Assembly: GCF_029852145.1 (NCBI RefSeq)
Contig: NC_079971.1
Coordinates: 20,893,563 to 20,957,562, forward strand
Origin: Microplitis mediator
Lineage: Eukaryota; Arthropoda; Insecta; Hymenoptera; Braconidae
Reading direction: 5' to 3'
Length of the DNA: 64,000 nucleotides
Shown here one piece after another: positions 35,538 to 46,900 of this stretch. Made by a program: the position numbers and the translations under genes. A model generated the notes under the pieces. The model searched no databases and was not told the DNA's origin. It worked only from the letters and a program-made list of their open reading frames with translations. How positions within the stretch are numbered: the first letter of the stretch is position 1; the number at the start of each line of letters is the position of its first letter.

Positions 35538-37048
35538 CCATCTTACGGCAAATGGCGCCAATTTACGCCTTTTAAAACAGTTTACTCCATCTTACGAAGC
35601 AAATAATTTATTTAGAGAATTTTCGACAAAGTTAAGGTCTTCTGGAAATAGCTATTATTAGAAAATATATTTTTTTCGAGAAAACAGCCTCAGGATGGTT
35701 TTTCTTCTGTTTCTATTCCATCTTACGGCAATGCGTAAATTATTTACATACTACTTATAAACTAATTTTTGAACTCTGAGAATAATGTTACAGAAAGAAC
35801 AATAATATTGAAATTTTTTAAAAATAGTATGACTCCGTATATCTAAATTATTCCATCTTACGGCGATAATAATTTATTTAGAGAATTCTCTACAAAGTTA
35901 AAGTCTTCCGGAAATAGCTATTATTAGAAAATATATTTTTTTCGAGAAAACAGCCTCAGGATTGTTTTTCTTCTGTTTCTATTCCATCTTACGGCAATGC
36001 ATAAATTATTTACATATTACTTATAAACAAATTTTAATGAACTCTGAGAATGATTTTACAGAAGGAACAATAATATTGAAATTTTTTCAAAATAGTATGA
36101 CTCCGTTTATCTAGATTATTCCATCTTACGGCGACACATAATGCTTAATTTAAGAAATTACAAGTTTTCATCGCACTAGACACTATCTATTGGAAAAATA
36201 TAATTTTTTTTAGTGATAAACAGTGACGTGAGACGTTTTACATCGTCCATCTTACAGCAAAATATTGAAAAACGCAACTATTAAACTTTTCTTTTATTTT
36301 CTTTTATCCTACAATAAAATTTAGATGAAATATATGTGAAGCCAAACTACTCGTATCGTGATTGATCGAAAGCAAAAAAATATATACAAACGACATGAAA
36401 ATATACATTAAAATAAATATATAAAAAACGACACGCGCACTCTTGCGCGCGAAATATGTACGCTAGTAGAACATCTTAATATAGAATTACTGTTGTTCTG
36501 GAAGTAATTAATTATTAACCCAATAATTGAAGCTCCATCTTACGGCAATGATTTACTTATTTCCTGAATTTCACAACATCATTCAACCCTAAGATTTCTT
36601 CCTTATATGAGAGTAATTGTCATTCAAAATCACAAAATTTGACTTCTATCCATCTTACGGCACTAAATAATATTTTCTCGAATAAATTTTTTTTTGACAT
36701 TTGCAACGAAAAAAGCATTTCCTTTTCTCAAAGAAAAACAAGTATTCGATATAGCTATTATATATTCTTCTCTTGCCATCCATCTTACGACATGAAATAA
36801 TTTTTTTAAATATTAAAGTGTTCATAGATTTGAATTATGAATTCATTTCTATCATTAATATGGTTGTAGAAATACATTTTATTAATTTTTCAATTTTGAC
36901 ATTCCATCTTACTGCGCAGATAAATTTCAATATTAATCGATTTTTTAAATTAATCGCGTATCCTTAAAAGTCTATTTTCTCTCAAACAAATAAATATTCA
37001 CAACATTTGAAACATTTTATTCCCATTTTCGCAATCCATCTTACGGCA
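35538..37048 (+). repeat. Array of twelve CCATCTTACGGCA motifs
   Basis: The 13-base motif starts at 35538, 35587, 35718, 35853, 35984, 36121, 36247, 36535, 36650, 36780, 36904 and 37036, always on the plus strand. Seven copies end GGCA exactly or GGCG; five carry one or two changes after CCATCTTAC, which is invariant. Typical spacing is 115-137 bp; 49 bp and 288 bp (about two periods) are the exceptions. Spacers are mostly not alignable, except that 35640-35860 and 35890-36125 are near-duplicates (about 266 bp, two periods). No terminal inverted repeat and no long ORF. Confidence 0.85.
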
Positions 37049-37989
37049 AAGAGTTTACTAAACAATAATTTATTTAAAAGTGTCAATGGATGTCATTGAA
37101 ACTTGTAAGAAGAAAATAAAAGTCAAATTACTCAACAAAGTTATTTATTTCTTACAGAAAAGTGTTTTATCATAACTTTAACAATCAATTTTCATTATAA
37201 ATGACACGTGTAAAAAAAAAAATAATAAAAGTTTCAAACATAAGTCCAGTGTGTTATATGTAGTCGGAACAAAGAAACTCAAATACACACTGTAGGGTTC
37301 TTTGAAGTAACGGTTTTATTGCGTCATATAGAAATAAAGTATTCAATGTATACAAAGACTCGGATATTAAAAAAAAAGTTACTTTTCAAAGGCAATAGCA
37401 ATAATATTTAAGTATTTATAATGTAACTCAACTCAAATTATGAACAAAGTTCAACTTTTTAAACGGTCTTAAGTAATGATCGATATAAATTAATTGCTGG
37501 ATATATAAAAATAAGTTTTAAGAGGTAAAATGTCTTGTTAATTAAAACATCATGCCCGTAGGAGGCGTTACCGGAAACCGGTCGTTCGCGTGCCTCACAT
37601 CTTTCTTACCATATTCTTCTTATAGTCTCTTATTTTATTACATTACATTTTTTTATGGATAGCATTACTTACATACATTAACATTTGCATCAATGTGCGC
37701 ACGTGTTATATATTTTTTCGGCGTAATTTGTTCTTAATTGAATTTATATATAATTACATACAATATGAAGGTGTCAATTACCAAAATTACGAGTATGGGG
37801 TACGATAGGCCGGATCAAAAAATCAAATTTGTTTATTGTAAAGAGTTTTATGATGCAATTTTCAGAAAATTTATGCCATACTATGTCTTATTTCATGAAA
37901 AAATGTCTAAAAATAACTATGTCTTGAAAATTTAATTTTGATAATTGAGTCAGTAGATGAAAGTTTAACCAAAGAATGAACCCTAATAT
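37049..37989. other. AT-rich spacer with a GC-rich patch
   Basis: Mostly featureless. 37551-37603 is GC-rich (contains ACCGGAAACCGGT and CGTTCGCGTGCC), standing out from its surroundings; identity unknown. Confidence 0.35.
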
Positions 37990-38148
37990 TTTTCAACTTA
38001 CTCCTGTAAAAATTGAAGATTTTTAAAAGAAAAAACGGCAATTACTGTTTCCGGTCCGGTTTTCGAAGATCGAATTTTCAACAGATTTTGGAATTTTAAG
38101 ATCTAAAAAAGTTTTTTTGACCATTGCGGGATGGATGTTCAAGTGCAT

Positions 38149-38305
38149 GCTCTAAAAGTTAATTAGTGAAATTTACCAGCAAATAGTGAATACTCAATAG
38201 TCAATAATTTCGAATGCCAATTGTACCACTTTTTGGAATTAGTGGTACGATTTGAACTCTAAATCTGTAAATTTCCACTCGTTTTCACTATTTCACTTTG
38301 ACTCT
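38149..38305. mobile_element. Palindromic MITE, relative of 7316-7450
   Basis: Arms GCTCTAAAAGTTAATTAGTG and TATTTCACTTTGACTCTACT-like right end. The centre carries TTGGAATTAGTGGTACGATT, the complement of the 7316-7450 core. Copy 2 is more diverged. Confidence 0.5.
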
Positions 38306-38446
38306 ACTTTGCGGCAATGGAAAGATCTCTGAAGACTCAGAGCTAATGAAATTTTGAAGTCAATAAGCGAAGAAATTTCCGTTATTCAAAAATTCAAAAT
38401 TGAAAAAATTTCTTTTTAGATTTTTGTCGCATTACTGGTAAACCGC

Positions 38447-38971
38447 ATTACTCGGGCTATGAACGAATTTCGTGAGCTGAACAGTAATTTCGATATTTTT
38501 AACCACCCTTCTGGTATATCAGCCACCAATTTTGCTAGTGCAGTTACTGGATCACGATCAGCAACACATAATACATATGTGTTGAGTACAGGTGCTGATA
38601 AGGCTGCGTATTATTTTTGTATCCCTCATTTCATTTCATTACATTACTTTGTATTACATTACATTATATTATTTTACATTATATTATATACGTTATATAT
38701 ATCACATATATTTATCACTCTATTGTTTATATTAGATATAGAATGTGATATCTCTGTTACAATGTTGGCCGAAGCCTTATAATAATTTTTGTTTTGTTTG
38801 GAATTTTGTTTTACGAAATTCTAAAAATTTTTCTTGTTTTTTTTGTATTGAAATTTTTACGTCTGTTACCAGATTGTAATTATAATAGATTTGTATTTTA
38901 ATACTATTATGTATCTGGTCCTGTTATTGGCGTAAGCTGTTGGGCTATAAATGAATAAATAAATAAATAAA
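38447..38971 (+). mobile_element. 5'-truncated LINE 3' end with target duplication
   Basis: Ends in GGGCTATAAATGAATAAATA followed by an (AAATA)n tail, a typical non-LTR retrotransposon 3' end. TAAACCGC occurs just before it (38439-38446) and just after the tail (38972-38979): an 8-bp target-site duplication, which defines the insertion as about 525 bp. The 107-codon frame at 38459-38782 may be the end of its ORF but shows no motif I recognise. Confidence 0.65.
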
Positions 38972-39265
38972 TAAACCGCGCGGCCGAATCGTCTCAAATT
39001 TTAATCAAATTTAAGCACCAATAAGCTCTTTCGATTGCTATAAAATATGTGCAAATCGGTTAATTAGTTTACGAAATATTGTACGGCAAGAAATACTTTT
39101 TTTGAATTGAAAATATTTTTTTGGAATTCCAAGTTCAAAAATTGACAAATTATAATGTTTTTTGATCTCTTCAAACTCGAAAACGAGGTGAAGTTTTGGG
39201 GTCGGTCTACAGAGTCAATCGTTTTTTCGTTTTTTCATACTAAGGCATGTAAAAAAATTTTAATC

Positions 39266-39827
39266 GAAGTTATAAAAGTAGTCAATCAAATAATAATGAA
39301 ATATTTTCTTCATGTAATTATGATTAAAATCTAAATTATGGAGGTAAAGATTGAATAATGCTTATTCACTAAACCAGTCTTCCTACGTATGTATACACAT
39401 GTGATATAACCCGCCTTCAGTTCGAAGATAAGCAAAATTACTCAATAAATTTAAAAGAAGTGGGTGTTGGAAATTTTTCATAAACATAACTTTTAATTAA
39501 AATATTTCAAAATAATTTTTAAACCAAAAGTGACAGCACACTTTCTGTAAAACGTATCTTAGTGCATGTGCGACCATCTTTAAATTTCGTCATTTAATTT
39601 CTTCAGCTTGACGATTTTGAAAATTTGAAAAATTTTTTTCCCCCAACTTTATCTTCAAATTTATTTTTAATCAGAGCCAAAAATTTACTTTTCATTCTCG
39701 ATACGGCCAGATTACATTTTTTTTGTTCAATCAATTATTGGCATAAATCAATAATACCAGCTTTCAATACAACAAATCAACCCCTGATTCAAAATATACC
39801 ATAAAATACTTTTTTTATCCCTTACAA
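39266..39827. other. AT-rich spacer
   Basis: No gene or repeat boundary recognised. Confidence 0.35.
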
Positions 39828-40733
39828 CCCGCATGAAAAAACGTTATATGTGAAAAAAAATACTTTAAAATATATGAATATTATAATGTGATATATTGCA
39901 CAATATATAAAATGATATTTATATTTTTGCCGTATTAATATATGATAATATATTGAAAAAAAATATATGGCTACAATATATTAATTATATATTTATCAAT
40001 ATAACTTTTTTTATGCATGTTTAGCATATATATCTTGATATATTTTATTATATATTGGTATATTGTATTGAAAGTAGTATATTTATTAATATACAGTATG
40101 ATGTATATTTTTTATATAAGTTTTCCAGTATATTGCAAAATATATGGTACTCCATATATTTTGCAATATATAACGTCCAATATATTGCAAAATATATGGT
40201 ACTATACATATATTTCGTACCATGGTATGTTACATAATAAAAACCATGCATTTTAGTTTGGAATTTTCATTTCTATGCTATCGGGCAGCTTCTCAAAAAA
40301 TATAGGTATAGAAAGACTATAATTTTAAATATATCGAGAAAAATATAATTTCTAATATATTGCAAAAATATAACTTCAATGTACCGCAAACCATAGATTT
40401 AAACATATAAGTTCTTCCATGTATGATCAATTATATACAGACAATATATCACTAATTATGAGTCAAAATATATATAAATTTTATTATATTATACTTTATA
40501 AATTACATATATACCATCCATATATGACAAAAATATATTGAGCATTATATGATATAATATATATAGAGAAATATAAAACATTATATAAAAAGAAACATTA
40601 TTAAAAATATATAATCCAATATATGTAAAAAACATATATTCATAAATATATATATTTTTGCCGCTATATATTTATCACATATTCACCATATATATTTTGA
40701 TATATTTTTAACAATATATAGCTTTTCCATGGG
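39828..40733. mobile_element. CCCGCATG element, copy 2
   Basis: Full-length relative of 26832-27698 in the same orientation. Left CCCGCATGAAAAAACGTTAT; the right end has CTTTTCCATGGG, that is, the terminal CATGCGGG with GC lost. Contains an extra ATATTTTGCAATATA duplication at about 40158-40195 that copy 1 lacks. Confidence 0.75.
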
Positions 40734-42190
40734 AATTAAAAAACCATTAAATAGTTAAAAATTTCCAAAAAATTTTCATTATATAATATAATTAAAAATG
40801 GCATATTTCGCACAATAAAATGAATTTTTAAATCAAGGTGTGGTTTGTCGTGACATATAACATGTTTCCGACAGATTCTGGGCGTCTGTTTTTATTTTAT
40901 TATATTTTTATTTTACCTCTTTTTTAATTTAACAAACAAGCGGATGTGTCAGAGCTTGGGTTTTTGTGGTTAGGAAATAATACTATACGATGACTACGTA
41001 CATATACACACATATATACATACATACATACATACACATATGTCTGGGTGTAGTTATATATTTGGTTGTCGAGTCAGGTTGAACGTACTTTGGGCGCGTT
41101 CGAGGGTTAAAGTGGAACAAAGCGACACGCGTCCAAGGCACGTCCTTTGTCAGTCCCCACGCGTGTCAGCGAGCACGGGAATCAATAGTCCCTAGTGATT
41201 CTCTCATGTTTAGAGATGCGATCTACACTACACTAGTGTAATAGTAGTCGTAGTCATAGATAACTAGTCGTAGTGTGCATGTTGATATAAATTTGTGCAA
41301 GTATGGGTTTGATATGTCTCTAGCGTCTCTAGTGTCACTGATGTCGCTGCTATCTAGTGTCATCTATTAAGTCTAAAGAAAAAAATGAGGTTATACCTGA
41401 GCATTGTTTGACATTTGACTACTTGATTTATTCATAGCAGCCATTTTTTCATTTATTTCAGTAAACAGAATATAAAATTAAGATAAACAATAGGGACAGA
41501 ATGCTTATGACCACTCACATCATCAGCACACATGATTGTGTCATTGATTTTACGCTACTCGTTTGTCGTTTGTCCTTCTTTTCGACGGCTGTAGTTATAT
41601 TCGAAGCGCCCCCACTAGTAGACTGAGTCTAACTCTTGCTGTGGCCAGTCCTTCAATCCTGACACAAAGACCGGTCTTGTGTAAACACTGGCACGTGACG
41701 TCCGTTCGGTTAAACTGTTTTGCTTGCACGCTTGTTAACCGTTTGCGTTTCTATTCTGCCAAAGTCACTGTTTAATACATTACATATACTGGATACGCTG
41801 GAGTGAATCGAACAAGCAAAAATTAATCTTATTAATTGACTAACACCGAGAATACTGTTTAGGTTGCGTTGTATCTATTCAAGTAATTTAATTTATTTGG
41901 AGGTTATTGAGATCAATTGAATAATGGGATTTTAGATAGAAACTTTTCTGTTATACAAAATGGAGTCTGTGTCAAAAAGTATCGGCCGGTTTTTACGAAG
42001 CCTGGTGTCAATGTAATTTAATGAGTGATTTATACGACCGTAGGGTTCATTTATTTCAATGACTATAAGACAGGGAAAGTAATTTTTATTAGAAATGTAT
42101 AATAATTGCAATATATAACAGCAATTTTAAATACAACACATAGATAAAAACGTTGGAAAATCTAAACAAGCACAACTCGCAAATTCGAAA
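40734..42190. other. Spacer with a less AT-rich block
   Basis: 41090-41200 and 41560-41770 are near-balanced in composition, but frames there (for example 41563-41775, 70 codons) have no recognisable domain. A (CATA)n tract lies at 41010-41040. Could hold an unseen first exon or promoter; nothing decides it. Confidence 0.35.
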
Positions 42191-42194
42191 AATA

Positions 42195-43134
42195 AAAAAA
42201 AAACATAATAATCTGAGAATCCACCTAGCAAATAATCTCTCTTGGGATGTCCATGTTGCCCATACTACTGGTAAAGTCTACGCTACGTTAAACTGCCTGA
42301 AGTACAGGAGAAATATTTTCATTCGTGTCCACTATTATCCCAATTATTGAATACTGCTCATTAGTTCTTCTTGATTCATCGAAAAGATTAGACTACAAAC
42401 TACAGCGTCTCGTGAATAACACCATCAGATTTATATTCAATCTTAGACGTGATGAACATGTCACTTCTTACAGGTACAAATTGAAGTGGCTCACAATTAA
42501 ATCCAAAAGACTTTACGCTTTAGCATGCTTTATGTTTAAGCTTCTCAATTCGGGTGAACCCAAGTTTCTCAGAAGTCTCTTTATAGAAGAATCATCAGAG
42601 ATCAGAAGATCTGACAGAATTGCAGCGAAATACAATAACATTTCATTTAAAATACTTAACTTCTCGACTACAATCTTCGAACATTCATTTGTAATCTCCG
42701 CAATTCGACTCTGGAGAGAATTACCAATTGAAGTCACTGAATCACTCAGCCTAAACGCCTTCAAAAGTAATGGTTTTGAATTTTTCGTGAAACTGGAACG
42801 TGATACTTTACTATAGATATGAACCAGGCCACTTAAAATTTGCGCTGCAGATTTGTTAAAACTTTTACTTAAATTTAAACCATTTGAGCATTTAAACTTA
42901 ACTTCTTTAACTTAACCCTATTATTATTATTCCTAAATGGTTAGAAATTGTTCTCTTTCTATCTTTAGTATATTACAAAGTTTATATCGTTATTTTTTAA
43001 CCATTTCTAATTATAATGTTTATTAAACTTGATACACGTGTACTTTATTATAAATAATTATGTATATTTTTGCCATTCGGCTTTTGCCTTGGCATTAAAA
43101 TTGAATATATAAATAAAAAAAAAATAAATAAATA
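42195..43134 (+). mobile_element. 5'-truncated jockey-type LINE, reverse transcriptase C-terminus
   Basis: Two frames encode the conserved C-terminal part of jockey-like reverse transcriptases. Frame 1 (about 42200-42313) holds LSWDVHV and KVYATLNCLKYRR. Frame 2 (42325-42816, 163 codons to stop) holds PIIEYCS, IRFIFNLRRDEHVTSYR and SAIRLWRELP. The frame changes and residues are missing near 42315, so it is a dead copy. The endonuclease and polymerase palm are absent (5' truncation on insertion). About 290 bases of 3' UTR end in an A/AAAT-rich tail (about 43110-43134). No clear target duplication was found. Confidence 0.85.
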
Positions 43135-43309
43135 ATGATAATATATAAATATAATGAGAAGGAAGAAATTCAGAGTATTCATTATTAATAATAAGAAAAA
43201 AAATAGTGTAAAAAAGTGATCAATAGATGGCACTCTATTTGTTAGAAATAATAAAGATAATGATTGGCTGCATTGGAAGTTCCCAAATGCCACCTACGTA
43301 TTTAATATT

Positions 43310-43500
43310 TTTAACTTCCCGCTAAGAAAATTACAAATTAAAAAAAAAAAAAAGAAGTTATTGGTTTCGGTCCGATTTTCGAAAATCGATTTTTTATCAG
43401 ATCTCGAAGTTTTGAGGTCCTAGGAAGCTATTCTGACTATTTTCGGATGGACGGCCGGGTGTGTGTGCGACGGACATCGTCAGTTTTTTTCAAAATTTTT
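43310..43500. repeat. Dispersed repeat beginning AACTTCCCGCTAA
   Basis: Starts AACTTCCCGCTAAGAAAATT and continues with GGTTTCGGTCCGATTTTCGA, GAGGTCCTAGGAAGC and TTTTCGGATGGACGG. The second part matches 38030-38140. Non-coding; family not known to me by name. Confidence 0.5.
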
Positions 43501-43746
43501 GTTTTTTTCAATACTTATTATTAAAAAATTGACAGAAAATTGTATTCATTTTCTTCATTAATGAATTATCTGACATATGATACGAATTTCGTTGTAGTTG
43601 AACATATTTGAACGAGTGTCAATATGTTTTTTACGTGAGTGAATCAGCTGTGACCGAGTAAGCGTTAGTAGAACACATCTCATTGCTTCGCAACATAAAT
43701 TTATGTATCATAAAAAAATTAGATTCGATGAAATATGGCCAGATCT

Positions 43747-43955
43747 GGTCAGATATTGAATTAGGAGCTGACTATATTTGAATAGATGTAACCATATCTA
43801 CTAAATTTATTTCCTGATAACTGTTCAGATCTCTTCATGCATGTCCAGATATGAACACATATCAAAAAACGTGAACAATCGTCAGGAAACAAATTTAGCA
43901 GATATGGTCATATCTGTCAAAGTATAATCAGTTCCAAATTCAATATCTGACCAGC
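43747..43955. mobile_element. Hairpin element with ~85-bp arms
   Basis: GGTCAGATATTGAATTAGGA at the left complements the right end TTCCAAATTCAATATCTGACC. Further matching words (ATATGGTTACATCTA against CAGATATGGTCATATC; TTATTTCCTGA against TCAGGAAACAAA) extend the arms around a short centre. MITE-like foldback. Confidence 0.65.
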
Positions 43956-46900
43956 AATCCTAGTTAAGAATTTCTATTGAATCTTATAGAGAACAATAGA
44001 ATCTCGACTATTTTCTGGTTGAATCCGATCAACTCCAATCGGATAATAATCGAAATCTATTGGCCTTAGTCGAAATCTCTAACTAGAGAAAGCCTCTTAA
44101 AATCTGACAAAGCCTAAGCTATCGTTATAGATGCGATAGAGAATTCCACTGTTCAGTACCCAGATAATGATTGCTGATGAATTGCAGTGTAGAATATCAG
44201 CGCAATTAGTGTATCTGTCCTGTTATTATCAAGATGTCTAGCAAAATTGTGGCTTAAAATATTTTCGTTCAGCGATACCGTAGCATAATAACTTCATCCT
44301 AAGAAGTAACCTCCGATTAATCGGACACAACGAACCAAGATCAAGATGGGGTTTACTGCTATGCGTCCACGGAATTGCAACACAAATCTTGTCTAATTCT
44401 TTAGCGAGATCGCAAACTTTCCTTCTAGTCATAGATTTAAGTTGTGCTGCTAATGTCAACTAATTGTTGCAGTAAATCGCACCCCTACGCATGCAGCTTG
44501 AAAGTTAAATCCTAAAAGATTTAGGATTTAGCTTCTGGCCGAAATTGTTGAAGGTTGGAAGGGGAAATGTTCTTTGTATTACATAAAAGTTGCTTGAAGC
44601 TTAAATATATATATGTCCAAAAACAGTCCAGGTTGTGCTTTAATGCCTTGATGCTCATCGACTAGATATAAAGCAACACTACCTCACAGTGTTTACCTCG
44701 TTTAAGAGTAGCCAAAGCTGGCCCGTGTTCTTTTGATGCAACTCAAAGGACCGTGAGATATTTAACCGCCGCAAGCGTCTAGGCTTTTGGAAATTCATCC
44801 GCTTGGAGGTCATCAAAGGTTAGAGTATCGATAGCGGTCCAACCGAATGGAGAGATAATAAAAATAATAATAATGATAAAAACAGTAGAATAGAGTCCTT
44901 TGTTAGATAAAACTGCCAGTCCAATATATGTTAAGCATTTGTTTTTCCGTGTTATCTTGCCAACACTTTGGTCCACTATTGATAAAAAAAAGTATTATGT
45001 GTACATGTACAATTTTTATTATGTTTTGTTGCGTTTTTATTTTTATTAATATTTTTATTTTGTAGACATCTATTTATTATATAGATATACAAGCCGTTTT
45101 ATTTCGGGCGTTTCCGTTTTCATCACGAGCTTTTGGATGGCTTTGTCATTGAGAGGAAGCGGGCAATGGTGTAGCACGAATTGAAATTGTCGAGGAAAAT
45201 AATACTAGGGACTGGATTCAACCGATTGGTGGCTGCTACATAGAAGATTGAGCATCCAGAGACAAAAAAAATGTTTAAAATAAAATAGCATCAGCTATAT
45301 ACTGCCCAGAGAATTGTATGAAACAGAAATAACGTAAAAAAAAAAAAATATAAAAAATATTGAATGGATTTGGATTGGATTTATTTCATTTTGTTGAAGC
45401 CACCAGTTCTAAAAGGGGCTCTTCTGTACTATAAAGCCACATTGATTAAACTCGATAACCGGCATTATGATACATACTAAATAAAAGTGACAAGCTGGAA
45501 GTAATTAATAGCAATGGACTATTCAAATGCTACTTTATGGGAATCCCTCGCGATTTTTGGTTGATTAGTTGATTGTCGGAATGAACATACTATTGATTAA
45601 ATATACATTTGATATTATCAACCCATAATACACTTTCGTATTAGTAATTGTACAGATTTTGAATGTATTCCTTTCAAATTGTACTGATGCCATTGTCTCT
45701 GTCAATAGAAAGGTTTCATGGAAATCGAAATTAGGCTTTGGTCATTTCCGATCCTGATCAGGGCATGGGTCCAACGAATGAGTGATAATTTGATATTAAA
45801 CCATTGCAGTAAAATTCTTTAATGGAATCACTTTGGAAGTTTACGAGAAAACAATTATATTTATAGGGAATATAACAATAAAAAATATATGTGATAATCT
45901 AGTAACAAAAGACGGGAGAATTCCATGGGATCCACGAAAGAGGTTGACGAAAGGATGAGTTGGTTGATTGCTGTTTGAAACAGCGGAAAAAGGGAAACCG
46001 CGACTGGAAGTTAAACCGTTAGCAGCAGACCCGGGCATCCAGCTAGCAAGTCAGCCGAGAAAAGAGAGGTAGAGAAACTGAGTGAAGAGCGAAATTCGTT
46101 GAGGCAACGAAATTATTTTAATTGCAGACTATAGCTCGCTCGAGTCCAGTGATCCCTTGAGGGCTGACCCAACAGTACACTGTCATCCTGGTACAGTACA
46201 GAGAATTTCTTTATTTCAGTCGGTTCTCGTTCTCTGGAAGCCCACTCGTCGACAAACGACTAAACTTTTCGAGAACGAGTACAAGCTAGCGAGACAATGT
46301 GACGACAAAGAGAATTATCCAAAGAGACGATGGGGCTGAGCGAGAAAGATATAAAAGAGAAATAATAAAAAGCAGCAAAGTAGACTGGGTGATCATCACG
46401 AGGATCTTGCTCACGTTGGTGGAATCTGGCGAGCATCGGGCCAAGAGCATCAGCTTTTGCTATCAGCTGAATTTTTAGCCCAACTTGTGTCTAGATCCAA
46501 GATAACCTCAGCTTAAGAAATAAAGATTTTATGATGCCAGCTTCTTCTTTTATGTATCCCAGTCTGGAGTTCTTTGTCCTCATACCAAATCCAACATTCG
46601 AGCACATATTTTATACTTTATAACTATGACTATAACTGTGGTAGTAAGATCAAGAGGAAGAAAAAAGAAGAAGAAGAAGAAGAAGAAGAAGTTTAAAGAG
46701 GAAGCCAATCCGAAAGCATCCAACCAGTTCTGCGATGATGGAAGCAAATACGGAGTAGGCCAACTCTCTACTTCTGGCTGATCTTACAGTATACTCGTCT
46801 GGATTTTCTCACGTTAGTATCTGCTAAGATATTATCCATATGTCTGTGTGCTATGATAGCAAGCATAAACGAGGCAAAACACATTTATGTATATTATAAG

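Larger units (their letters stand above)
37990..39265. repeat. Dispersed repeat split by a LINE insertion
   Basis: 38030-38140 (TTCCGGTCCGGTTTTCGAAG, then AGATCTAAAAAAG and GGGATGGATGTTC) is homologous to 43350-43470. The repeat resumes at 38980 after the LINE fragment. A palindromic element at 38149-38305 is also nested in it. Confidence 0.55.

Noticed and set aside
35538..37048. CRISPR array
   Set aside because: The repeat is only 13 bases with ~120-bp spacers in an animal genome, no cas genes, and some copies are degenerate.
41563..41775. Coding exon of 70 codons
   Set aside because: No splice-flanked structure or domain; more likely promoter-like or untranslated DNA.
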